From Marifrigoribacter sp965178585 (GTDB taxonomy: Bacteria; Bacteroidota; Bacteroidia; Flavobacteriales; Flavobacteriaceae), in NCBI GenBank assembly GCA_965178585.1, contig OZ238267.1, positions 2,294,001 to 2,358,000 on the forward strand: 64,000 bases of DNA, written 5' to 3'. Both the position numbers and the translations under genes were made by a program. Below the pieces are notes generated by a model. The model saw only the letters and a list, made by a program, of their open reading frames with translations, was not told where the DNA came from and did no database searches. Shown here piece by piece: positions 44,951 to 53,228 of this stretch; the first letter of the stretch is position 1, and every line of letters starts with the position of its first letter.

Positions 44951-45172
44951 ATGTACTGGACACTAGAATTAGCATCCTTTTTAAGTGATGCACCCTGGCC
45001 GGCAACGAAAGATGAATTGATAGATTATTCTATTAGAACTGGAGCGCCTTTAGAGGTTGTAGAAAACCTTCAAGCTATAGAAGATGAAGGTGATTCTTAC
45101 GATTCGATAGAAGAAATTTGGCCAGATTATCCCACAGACGAAGATTATCTGTGGAATGAAGATGAATATTAA
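44951..45172 (+). CDS. DUF2795 family small acidic protein
   Basis: The 73-residue protein MYWTLELASFLSDAPWP is followed by ATKDELIDYSIRTGAP and VVENLQAIEDEGD, the DUF2795 pattern, and ends in an Asp/Glu/Tyr-rich tail. Its function is unknown. It has its own promoter and terminator and is well conserved in flavobacteria as I remember. Confidence 0.85.
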   Translation: MYWTLELASFLSDAPWPATKDELIDYSIRTGAPLEVVENLQAIEDEGDSYDSIEEIWPDYPTDEDYLWNEDEY

Positions 45173-45184
45173 ATAACTAATAAC

Positions 45185-45218
45185 TAAAAAAAGTCTCTAA
45201 AAAGAGGCTTTTTTTTTG
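45185..45218 (+). terminator. Rho-independent terminator after the DUF2795 gene
   Basis: AAAAAGTCTCT pairs with AGAGGCTTTTT around a 4-base loop, ending in a T-run 13 bases after the stop. It insulates the gene from secA. Confidence 0.85.
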
Positions 45219-45289
45219 CTTAAAACTTTAAAACTAAAAACACCGTAACCTTTGGCTATGTTGTTTTTTTGCAGTTTTTTTGTAAAACG

Positions 45290-45314
45290 TTGAAAAGTGA
45301 TTTTTCCTTTTCAA
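45290..45314 (+). repeat. Inverted repeat in the secA leader
   Basis: TTGAAAAG and CTTTTCAA are perfect complements separated by 9 bases, 27 bases before the secA ATG. It could form a weak stem in the leader. No arrest peptide such as SecM is encoded upstream. Confidence 0.4.
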
Positions 45315-45340
45315 TTTGAGTAAAAAACATACAATACAAA

Positions 45341-48300
45341 ATGGGAATATTAGATAATGTTTTAAAACTATTTGTTGGAGACAAATCCAAGAAGGATATT
45401 GGAGACATACAACCAATAGTTGAAAAAATTAAAAAAGAAGAAGCAAGTATTTCAGCACTTTCAATCGATGAATTAAGAGAGAAAACTGTTGAATTTAAAA
45501 ATAAAATTAAAGCTGATCAAAAAGAAATTCAAGATCAAATTGATGCTTTAGATATTAAATCTCATGAAATTGAAGACATCAATGAAAAGGAAGATATCTA
45601 TAAAGAAATCGATCAGTTAAAGGATGATAGATATGCTGCTGAGGTTAAAACATTAAATGAGTTATTGCCCGAAGCTTTTGCGGTAATGAAAGAAACTGCA
45701 AAACGTTTTAAAGATAACGAAACACTTACGGTAAACGCTACACCTTTCGATAGAGAAATTTCTGCGACTAAAGAATATGTAACCTTAGATGGTGAAAAAG
45801 CAATTTGGCAAAACTCTTGGGATGCTGCTGGTAAAGAAGTAACCTGGGATATGGTACATTACGATGTACAATTAATTGGTGGTATTGCACTGCATCAAGG
45901 TAAGGCTGCAGAGATGCAAACGGGTGAAGGTAAAACATTGGTAGCGACATTACCTATGTATTTAAATGGTTTAGCAGGAAACGGAGTACACTTAGTTACT
46001 GTAAACGATTACTTAGCAAAACGTGATAGTGCTTGGATGGCACCTTTATTTCAATTTCATGGTTTAACAGTAGATTGTATTGATTACCACCAACCTAATT
46101 CTGAAGAAAGAAGAAAAGCTTATAATGCCGATATTACTTACGGTACTAACAATGAGTTTGGTTTTGATTATCTAAGAGATAATATGGCTCACGCTCCTGA
46201 AGATTTAGTGCAACGTCCTCACCATTATTCTATTGTGGATGAGGTGGATTCGGTTTTAATTGACGATGCTCGTACCCCATTAATTATTTCGGGACCAGTA
46301 CCACAAGGTGACCGTCATGAATTTAATGAGTTAAAGCCTAAAATTGCTGATATTGTTGCTGTTCAGAAAAAATACTTAACAGGTGTTTTAGCAGATGCAA
46401 AAAGATTAATAAAAGAAGGTGACGAAAAAGAAGGTGGATTCCAACTTTTAAGAGTTTATAGAGGTATTCCGAAAAATAAAGCATTGATAAAATTTTTATC
46501 AGAAGAAGGAGTTCGACAAATACTTCAGAAAACTGAAAATCATTATATGTCCGACAATAACCGTGAAATGCCTAAGGTAGATGCGGAATTGTATTATGTA
46601 ATTGATGAAAAAAATAATCAGATTGAATTAACCGATAAAGGAGTTGATTACCTTTCTGGTGCAGATGACCCAGAATTCTTTGTAATGCCAGAAATTGGTG
46701 TTGCCATTGCTCAAATTGAAGAGAAAGGACTTCCATCTGAAGAAGAAGCAAATTTAAAAGAAGAATTATTCCGTGAATTTGGTGTGAAAAGTGAACGTAT
46801 TCATACCATGAACCAATTATTGAAAGCCTATTCATTATTTGAAAAGGATACGCAATATGTGGTAATGGAAAATAAAGTAATGATAGTTGATGAGTCTACT
46901 GGTCGTATTATGGACGGTAGACGTTATAGTGATGGGTTACATCAAGCAATTGAAGCTAAGGAAAATGTAAAAATTGAAGCAGCAACGCAAACTTTTGCTA
47001 CCATTACACTGCAAAACTATTTTAGAATGTACCGTAAGCTTTCGGGTATGACAGGTACAGCAGTTACAGAAGCTGGTGAGCTTTGGGAAATCTATAAATT
47101 AGATGTTGTTGAAATTCCAACAAACAGACCGATACAAAGAGATGACCGTGAGGATAAAATTTACAAAACCAAGCGTGAAAAATACAATGCAGTTATTGAA
47201 GAGGTAACCCAACTTACAGAGGATGGCAGACCTGTTTTAATTGGTACTACATCGGTTGAAATTTCTGAACTACTAAGTCGTATGTTGAGCATTCGAAATG
47301 TAAGGCATAATGTACTTAATGCAAAACTTCATAAAAAAGAAGCCGATATTGTACAAGAAGCAGGACAAGCTGGAATGGTTACTATAGCAACCAATATGGC
47401 TGGTCGTGGTACCGATATTAAATTATCTGATGAAGTTAAAAGTGCAGGTGGTTTAGCAATTGTAGGTACAGAACGACACGATTCTCGTCGTGTAGACAGG
47501 CAGTTACGTGGACGTAGTGGTCGACAAGGTGATCCAGGAAGTTCACAGTTTTATGTTGCTTTGGATGATAACTTAATGCGTTTATTTGGTAGTGAACGAA
47601 TTGCCAAAATGATGGATAAAATGGGATTAAAAGAAGGTGAAGTAATTCAGCATTCTATGATTTCAAAATCTATTGAGCGTGCTCAGAAAAAAGTAGAAGA
47701 AAACAACTTTGGTATTCGTAAGCGTCTATTAGAATATGATGATGTGATGAATGCTCAAAGAGAAGTAGTTTATAAACGTCGTTTCCATGCTTTATTTGGT
47801 GATCGACTTAGCGTGGATATCGCTAATATGATTTATGATACTGCTGAAGTTATTTCTGAAGATAACAAAGGAGCCCAAGATTATAAAAACTTTGAGTTTG
47901 AATTAATTCGTTATTTCTCAATTAGTTCACCAGTAAACCAAAGTGAGTTTGAGAATATGGGTACTCAAGAAATTGCAGGAATCGTTTATAAAGCTGCATT
48001 GGAGCATTATCAAAATAAAATGGTTCGTAATGCAGAAACTGCATTCCCTGTAATTAAAAATGTTTACGAAACTCAAAAAGATCAATACAAACGTATTTTG
48101 GTTCCTTTTACAGACGGCGTAAAAACTTTAAATGTTGCTACCGATCTTGAAAAAGCTTATGAGACTGAAGGAAAACAATTAATTCAGGATTTTGAAAAAA
48201 ATATTTCATTAGCTATTATTGATGACGCTTGGAAAACACATCTTCGTAAAATGGATGAGTTAAAACAATCGGTTCAATTAGCAGTACATGAGCAAAAAGA

Positions 48301-48697
48301 CCCATTATTAATTTACAAGTTTGAAGCTTTCGAATTGTTTAAAGAAATGATTGTTCAGGTAAATAAAGATGTTATTTCATTCTTGTTTAAAGGTGAATTA
48401 CCTCAAGAAAACCAACAACAAATTAGAGAAGCTCGTCACGTAAAAGCTAATAAAAATTTAAAAGAACAAAAGGACGAAATTCAAAATTTAGATGAGCGCT
48501 CATCCGTATCTAGAGCTGCTGGACAAACACAAGGCCAGCAACAACAGGTAACTGAAACTATTGTTAGGGAACAACCAAAAATTGGACGTAATGATAAAGT
48601 TACTATCAAGCATGTAATGAGCGGTGAAAATAAAACACTTAAATATAAACAAGCTATTCCTCTTATAAACAAAGGAGAATGGGTGCTTGTAGACTAA
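45341..48697 (+). CDS. secA: Preprotein translocase ATPase SecA
   Basis: The 1,118-residue motor drives Sec export. MQTGEGKTL (Walker A), VDEVDSVLIDDARTPLI (Walker B region), the VLIGTTSVE strand and ATNMAGRGTDI are all in order. It has the long insertions typical of Bacteroidota, including acidic stretches in the first 130 residues and around residues 330-430. The C-terminus ends VSGENKTLKYKQA-type, without the Cys-rich zinc motif used for SecB binding in proteobacteria. It is a single gene with terminators on both sides. Confidence 0.97.
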   Translation: MGILDNVLKLFVGDKSKKDIGDIQPIVEKIKKEEASISALSIDELREKTVEFKNKIKADQKEIQDQIDALDIKSHEIEDINEKEDIYKEIDQLKDDRYAAEVKTLNELLPEAFAVMKETAKRFKDNETLTVNATPFDREISATKEYVTLDGEKAIWQNSWDAAGKEVTWDMVHYDVQLIGGIALHQGKAAEMQTGEGKTLVATLPMYLNGLAGNGVHLVTVNDYLAKRDSAWMAPLFQFHGLTVDCIDYHQPNSEERRKAYNADITYGTNNEFGFDYLRDNMAHAPEDLVQRPHHYSIVDEVDSVLIDDARTPLIISGPVPQGDRHEFNELKPKIADIVAVQKKYLTGVLADAKRLIKEGDEKEGGFQLLRVYRGIPKNKALIKFLSEEGVRQILQKTENHYMSDNNREMPKVDAELYYVIDEKNNQIELTDKGVDYLSGADDPEFFVMPEIGVAIAQIEEKGLPSEEEANLKEELFREFGVKSERIHTMNQLLKAYSLFEKDTQYVVMENKVMIVDESTGRIMDGRRYSDGLHQAIEAKENVKIEAATQTFATITLQNYFRMYRKLSGMTGTAVTEAGELWEIYKLDVVEIPTNRPIQRDDREDKIYKTKREKYNAVIEEVTQLTEDGRPVLIGTTSVEISELLSRMLSIRNVRHNVLNAKLHKKEADIVQEAGQAGMVTIATNMAGRGTDIKLSDEVKSAGGLAIVGTERHDSRRVDRQLRGRSGRQGDPGSSQFYVALDDNLMRLFGSERIAKMMDKMGLKEGEVIQHSMISKSIERAQKKVEENNFGIRKRLLEYDDVMNAQREVVYKRRFHALFGDRLSVDIANMIYDTAEVISEDNKGAQDYKNFEFELIRYFSISSPVNQSEFENMGTQEIAGIVYKAALEHYQNKMVRNAETAFPVIKNVYETQKDQYKRILVPFTDGVKTLNVATDLEKAYETEGKQLIQDFEKNISLAIIDDAWKTHLRKMDELKQSVQLAVHEQKDPLLIYKFEAFELFKEMIVQVNKDVISFLFKGELPQENQQQIREARHVKANKNLKEQKDEIQNLDERSSVSRAAGQTQGQQQQVTETIVREQPKIGRNDKVTIKHVMSGENKTLKYKQAIPLINKGEWVLVD

Positions 48698-48717
48698 CTA
48701 GTATCTCGATAAAAATT

Positions 48718-48754
48718 AAAAAAGGAACCTCAGAAATGAAGTTCCTTTTTTTTT
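48718..48754 (+). terminator. Rho-independent terminator after secA
   Basis: AAAGGAAC pairs with GTTCCTTT around a 12-base loop and ends in a long T-run, about 20 bases after the secA stop. Confidence 0.8.
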
Positions 48755-48830
48755 AAAATCATAAGAAAAAAATAATATTATAATTATTAAATAATATTTA
48801 TCTTAGAGGCTTGTAATTAAAATTCATTTT

Positions 48831-49553
48831 ATGAAAAAAAGAATCATCTTATATTCAATGCTTATTGCATTGATTATGACTTCTTGTAATTCTTCTAATG
48901 ATGGTGAGTACGATACCAGAGCTGTAGAATCACTTGACAAATTGACTGGAACTATTGGCAATTTAGAGTCCCTTAGTTATACTATTGAATCCTATTTTTC
49001 GGATGAAGAAGCTAATGTAGTTGAAAAATTAAGTGACACCTATTTAAAGGGCCCTAACAAATTATTCATAGAGAATCGTGGAACAAAAGGAAGAAGAAGT
49101 TTTTGGTATAGTGAAGATAAGTTTTCATATTTCTTGTTCGATAAAAATGAATACGACATTCTTGATGCACCAGATAATACTTTGAAATTAATAGATAGCA
49201 TCCATAGCACCTATGGATACTATTTTCCTGCAGCAGATTTTTTATATCCAACCTTAACAGATGATATTTTAGAAAACTATGATCAACTCTTATTTTTTGG
49301 AGATGAAAAAGTAGATGAGGTTGATTGTGTTTATTTAGAGGCTACCAATGAAGAAAATATTGTTGGAATATGGATAGAAAAGGAAAGTAATCTTCCTCAT
49401 AAGATGACCATTGAATACTTAACTAGTGAAAATAAATATTTTGAGGCAGTTTATACCAATTGGAGAAAAGACCCAAAATTACCAGACATTATGTTTGAGT
49501 TTCAACCACCAAAAGGATCCGTACAAGTTAAATTTCAACCGATAAAAAAATAA
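48831..49553 (+). CDS. DUF2092-like lipoprotein
   Basis: The 240-residue protein has a lipoprotein signal ending in MTSC. The body begins with a helix (AVESLDKLTGTIGNL) and then beta strands including LSYTIES, KLFIENRG, DEVDCVYLEATNEEN and GIWIEKESNLPHKM, the DUF2092 pattern, related to LolA/LolB-like lipid-binding folds. Its ligand is unknown. A near-consensus box (TATCTTAG) lies about 30 bases upstream. The DUF6515 gene starts five bases after its stop, so the two are in one operon. Confidence 0.8.
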   Translation: MKKRIILYSMLIALIMTSCNSSNDGEYDTRAVESLDKLTGTIGNLESLSYTIESYFSDEEANVVEKLSDTYLKGPNKLFIENRGTKGRRSFWYSEDKFSYFLFDKNEYDILDAPDNTLKLIDSIHSTYGYYFPAADFLYPTLTDDILENYDQLLFFGDEKVDEVDCVYLEATNEENIVGIWIEKESNLPHKMTIEYLTSENKYFEAVYTNWRKDPKLPDIMFEFQPPKGSVQVKFQPIKK

Positions 49554-49558
49554 GCACT

Positions 49559-50563
49559 ATGAAAAAATATAATTATATCGTATTCGTAATAATGCTAGTT
49601 ATTGGTTCATCTGCTAGTGACTTAATGGCACAACGTATGAGCAGAGGTGGCGGAGGAAGTCGTGGTGGCGGAGGCCATAGTATGAACCGAATTAGTTTTT
49701 CTCGTCCTTCAAGTGCAAACCGAAGTAGTTCTTCTAGACAATCTATTAATGGAGGTTCTAGAAAATCTACTACCAGACCAAGTACAAGTCAATACAATAG
49801 ACCAAAAACAACAAGACCATCTACGAGTACAAGACCTTCTACTAGTAATAGAAAAGCAAATACCAACGTAAGGCCTAAGAACTCTAATAATAGAGCTAGT
49901 ACCGGAAATAGAACCAATACTAATAACAGAGCTACTACTGGAAATAGAAATAACAATAATAGGAACAATGTAAATACAGGTAATCGTAATAATGTAAACA
50001 ACAGTCGAGGACGTAATAATGTAAATGTAAATATTAATAACAATGTACGTGTCAATAATAGTCGACATTATTATAATGGACATCGAGGATATCATGGATA
50101 TCATTATCATGGATATAGAGGTTATCATTATGGCCCTATGTGGCATCCTTGGGGGTTCTTTATAACCACTATGGCAGTGACTGCAGTTATTGTTTCAGTA
50201 AACAGTACTCCTTATTATTATGATAGTGGGGTTTATTATACGCAATCCTCTGGAGGATATACGGTGGTTAATGCTCCAACCAATATTGTAGTTAACACCC
50301 TTCCAGAAGGAATGGAAACTATAAAATTAAATGATGACACCTATTATTATTTTGGTGGTGCCTTCTATGTTAAAGAAAATGGAAAATACAGAGTAATTGA
50401 AGCACCCGATGGGGCGGTAGTAACTCATATTCCAGAAGGAGGAGAAGAAGTTGAAATTGAAGGAATAAAATATGTGGTATACAATACTACTTATTACCAA
50501 CCTATAGCTCAAAATGGTAAAGACTTGTATCAAGTAGTTACTATGGAAACGGTTGAAGAATAA
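49559..50563 (+). CDS. Secreted DUF6515-like protein with long Asn/Arg/Ser/Thr-rich region
   Basis: The 334-residue protein has a signal peptide ending near DLMAQ. Residues about 30-165 are low-complexity: Gly-rich, then RPSTS-type repeats, then many RNNNN and NNV units. A His/Tyr/Gly segment and one hydrophobic helix (near residues 198-213) follow, and the C-terminal part has two related motifs with NTLPEGME and THIPEGGEE, as in DUF6515. The function is unknown. The basic tract could bind nucleic acids or polyanions outside the membrane. The minus strand of the same region gives a long open frame that is only a shadow. Confidence 0.8.
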   Translation: MKKYNYIVFVIMLVIGSSASDLMAQRMSRGGGGSRGGGGHSMNRISFSRPSSANRSSSSRQSINGGSRKSTTRPSTSQYNRPKTTRPSTSTRPSTSNRKANTNVRPKNSNNRASTGNRTNTNNRATTGNRNNNNRNNVNTGNRNNVNNSRGRNNVNVNINNNVRVNNSRHYYNGHRGYHGYHYHGYRGYHYGPMWHPWGFFITTMAVTAVIVSVNSTPYYYDSGVYYTQSSGGYTVVNAPTNIVVNTLPEGMETIKLNDDTYYYFGGAFYVKENGKYRVIEAPDGAVVTHIPEGGEEVEIEGIKYVVYNTTYYQPIAQNGKDLYQVVTMETVEE

Positions 50564-50583
50564 TTTCAAATAAAGTGAAAGTA

Positions 50584-50616
50584 AAAAAGAACCTCGTAAT
50601 CGAGGTTCTTTTTTTA
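50584..50616 (+). terminator. Rho-independent terminator after the DUF6515 gene
   Basis: AAAAAAGAACCTCG pairs with CGAGGTTCTTTTTT around a 4-base loop, with a T-run, about 20 bases after the stop. Confidence 0.9.
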
Positions 50617-50664
50617 TATATCAATTTCTTAAATTCAAATCTAGTAGTTCTTTCGTAATAAAAT

Positions 50665-50699
50665 AAAAAAAGGAATCACATTAAGTGATTCCTTTTTTT
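50665..50699 (-). terminator. Rho-independent terminator after the DUF808 gene (bidirectional)
   Basis: AGGAATCAC and GTGATTCCT form a 9-bp stem with a 5-base loop, with A-runs on the left and T-runs on the right. It serves the minus-strand DUF808 gene and may back up the DUF6515 terminator. Confidence 0.85.
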
Positions 50700-50718
50700 A
50701 TTTTTAACAATTATAAAT

Positions 50719-51600
50719 CTATTTTGATATTGCTGATTTTATTTTTGTTATTAATTTCCAAAGCAAAAAAGCAATTAATCCCACAATCAAGCCCATTATT
50801 AAATCAGAGATAATACTGGGTATTGCATGAAAGAAATCATGGACCTTAGGTATATTATGAACAAATAGCCCACCTCCTACTAGAAGCATTGCGATAGTGC
50901 CTATAACACCTATTAGTTTTATTAATTTAGGCAAAATCCACACCAAACCATTTCCTGTTTTATTATAGATTTTTTTTGCGGCCCCTTTTTTTGTTTCCGA
51001 AACCTCAATAAATCGAATTCCAACATCATCAATTCTCACCATTAAAGCTACAATACCATAAACACCAATAGTAGCAACAATTGCTACTAAAGAAACTACT
51101 GCTATTTGAATTAATAAACTAGATTCTGAAACAGTACCAAGAGCAATCATTATAATTTCTAGAGAAAGAATAAAATCGGTGATGACAGCAGATTTTATTT
51201 TAGATTTCTCCACTTTTAATAATTCTTCTTCGGTTTTTATTTCACTAAAATCAATTGCTTCATGTTCTTTATGAAAAAAGGTATGAATTATTTTTTCAAC
51301 TCCCTCAAAGCTTAAGTAGCCTCCTCCTATTAATAATATAGGCACTATTAATTGAGGTAAAAATGCACTCATTAAAAAAACAAAAGGAAGTATTATTAAT
51401 TTATTTATAAAAGAACCTTTTGTAATGGCCCAAATCACAGGTAATTCTCTAGAAGCTCTAAAACTAGATGCTTTCTCTGCTCCTACTGCTAAATCGTCTC
51501 CTAAAATTCCAGCTGTCTTTTTAGTAGCAACTTTGGTCATTGCTGCAACATCATCCATTAATGCTGCTATATCATCTAAAAGGGCAAAAAAACCTGACAT
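50719..51600 (-). CDS. DUF808 (YedI-like) membrane protein
   Basis: The 293-residue protein matches DUF808 from its start (MSGFFALLDDIAALMDDVA) through AITKGSFINKLIILP, LIGGGYLSFEGVEKI, and a C-terminal membrane helix pair. About six membrane segments are visible. The family is found in many bacteria, without a known function. It is a single gene ended by its own terminator. Confidence 0.9.
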   Translation of the reverse strand: MSGFFALLDDIAALMDDVAAMTKVATKKTAGILGDDLAVGAEKASSFRASRELPVIWAITKGSFINKLIILPFVFLMSAFLPQLIVPILLIGGGYLSFEGVEKIIHTFFHKEHEAIDFSEIKTEEELLKVEKSKIKSAVITDFILSLEIIMIALGTVSESSLLIQIAVVSLVAIVATIGVYGIVALMVRIDDVGIRFIEVSETKKGAAKKIYNKTGNGLVWILPKLIKLIGVIGTIAMLLVGGGLFVHNIPKVHDFFHAIPSIISDLIMGLIVGLIAFLLWKLITKIKSAISK

Positions 51601-51646
51601 AAATTTTTAATTTTTATCTTATAACAAAAGTATAAAAATCAAATTT

Positions 51647-52033
51647 CTAAAATCGTTGATCTATTTGCTTTTTTAAAAAAGGTATTTGAATTAAAAATAA
51701 TGATAAGAATCCAATACCATAAATAGCTGTTTTTGAAAAATGAACTTCAGGAATATCAAAAGACAAAGTACTTAATGTAGGAAATTGAAAGAAAGAACTC
51801 GAATTAATTATAGGAAAGTTAAACAACAATACTATTGAAACAATTGTAATTGAAATTAGTAACAACCACATTTTAATTGAAATTAATGGTTTATAGACTA
51901 TTGATTGACTTGCTTTTTGTATCTCAATCTTATCCATCACTTTACTCAAAAAATCTGCTGAAGGATTATCTAATCCTGCTTCGTTAATTAAGTTATGTGT
52001 TAATTTATCAATATTGTTAGATTGCTTGTCCAT
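51647..52033 (-). CDS. Membrane protein partner of ECF sigma factor (putative anti-sigma)
   Basis: The 128-residue protein has a soluble N-terminal part (about 50 residues) that begins with a helical HNLINEAGLDNPSADFL segment, then two membrane helices near residues 54-70 and 106-119. Its start overlaps the sigma-factor stop by 17 bases, the usual layout for an anti-sigma factor, but the sequence has no zinc-type ASD motif that I can see. The role is inferred from position. Confidence 0.6.
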   Translation of the reverse strand: MDKQSNNIDKLTHNLINEAGLDNPSADFLSKVMDKIEIQKASQSIVYKPLISIKMWLLLISITIVSIVLLFNFPIINSSSFFQFPTLSTLSFDIPEVHFSKTAIYGIGFLSLFLIQIPFLKKQIDQRF

Positions 52034-52604
52034 TGCTTTCGGTATAAGTGGGTATGATAAATTGTTTTAACAAAGAAAACAATTTTTTTCTACTTCTATA
52101 TAATTTAACTTTTACATTATCTTCTGATAACATCGTAATTTTTGATATTTCTTTTATTGATAATTCTTCAAAATAAAAAAAAGTAATAATTGCAGCTTCC
52201 TTTTCAGGTAATTCCATGATACATTTCTGTATAACATCCTTTCTTTCTTTATCCTCTATATAGCTAAGAGCATTTTCTATGACTCCGCTATCATCTTCAG
52301 TAATTTCTTCAATAAGCTCTAAATTATGATGTTTATTACTCTTTCTAATGGCATCTAATGCTTTTCTATAAGCTATACTATATAACCAACTAGAAAATTT
52401 TGATTCCCCTCTAAAACTTGATAAAGACTCGTATGCTTTAATAAATGCATCTTGTGCAACTTCTTCCGCTTCTTCTCTTACTTTAACTATACGTATAACG
52501 ATGGTAAATACAAATGACTGATATTTATTCACCAATTCTCCAAAGGCTTTCGAATTGCCTTTTAAAGTTTGTTCAATTAAATATGGGTCAGTGTTTGGTT
52601 GCAT
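52017..52604 (-). CDS. ECF RNA polymerase sigma factor
   Basis: The 195-residue factor has region 2 (LVNKYQSFVFTIVIRIV, DAFIKAYESLSSFRGESKFSSWL) and region 4 with a helix-turn-helix (LSIKEISKITMLSEDNVKVKLYRSRKKL). It should direct RNA polymerase to a small regulon. The gene after it probably encodes its membrane anti-sigma factor, and the divergent DUF6249 gene at 52746 may be a target. A one-mismatch box (AACCTTTG) lies just upstream. Confidence 0.93.
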   Translation of the reverse strand: MQPNTDPYLIEQTLKGNSKAFGELVNKYQSFVFTIVIRIVKVREEAEEVAQDAFIKAYESLSSFRGESKFSSWLYSIAYRKALDAIRKSNKHHNLELIEEITEDDSGVIENALSYIEDKERKDVIQKCIMELPEKEAAIITFFYFEELSIKEISKITMLSEDNVKVKLYRSRKKLFSLLKQFIIPTYTESNGQAI

Positions 52605-52745
52605 TTTAAAGTTAGACGTACAAAGGTTTAATTAGGTTACAATAAAACTTATTAAAAAATATATTGATATAAATGTAACCTATTTTTAATTGTTCACGTC
52701 TTAATACCAAACGAACAAATATTAATTTAAAACAAATCAATCATT

Positions 52746-53096
52746 ATGGGACCAGAAATTATTATTGTACCAATTATATTCGGAGTAATTTTCGGAATAT
52801 TTTATTTATTTATTTCAGCTAGAAATAAAGAACGTTTAGCGTTAATAGAAAAAGGAGCAGATGCTTCAATTTTTTATAGTAAAAATAAAAGAGCAACTCC
52901 AATGTGGAAAGTAATTGTAGTAAACCTTGCTTTATTACTTATGGGTATTGGGTTAGGAATTTTTATAGCAGGTATATTACATGAAGTAGTAGGAATTGAA
53001 CAAGATATCGCTTATCCGGGGACTATATTTTTAATGGCAGGAGCTGGTTTATTTACTGGGTTTTACCTTACGAAAAAGTTAAACGAAGACGCTTAA
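52746..53096 (+). CDS. DUF6249-like small membrane protein
   Basis: The 116-residue protein has three hydrophobic helices (about residues 5-23, 54-79 and 91-109) and between the first two a charged segment, ARNKERLALIEKGAD, typical of DUF6249. The function is unknown. It is transcribed away from the ECF sigma gene, 141 bases apart, a placement I recall as common in flavobacteria and suggestive of a shared stress response. Confidence 0.8.
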   Translation: MGPEIIIVPIIFGVIFGIFYLFISARNKERLALIEKGADASIFYSKNKRATPMWKVIVVNLALLLMGIGLGIFIAGILHEVVGIEQDIAYPGTIFLMAGAGLFTGFYLTKKLNEDA

Positions 53097-53119
53097 GCTA
53101 ATCAATTAGTGCTTCAAAG

Positions 53120-53163
53120 AGTCATTTTGAATATAATTATTTATTCGAAATGGCTTTTTTTTT
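53120..53163 (+). terminator. Rho-independent terminator after the DUF6249 gene
   Basis: A stem of about 14 pairs (AGTCATTTTGAATA with TATTCGAAATGGCT, including G-T pairs) is followed by a T-run, about 24 bases after the stop. Confidence 0.75.
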
Positions 53164-53228
53164 AAAAAAATTGTTAGAGTTTCTTTTTTTCATATTCAAT
53201 TAAAAACTTTTCTTCAACATTATAATCA

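Noticed and set aside
49709..50146. 145-codon open frame on the minus strand
   Set aside because: It lies inside the repetitive DUF6515 gene; its Ile/Ser/Thr-rich translation is the expected mirror of Asn/Arg/Ser codons.
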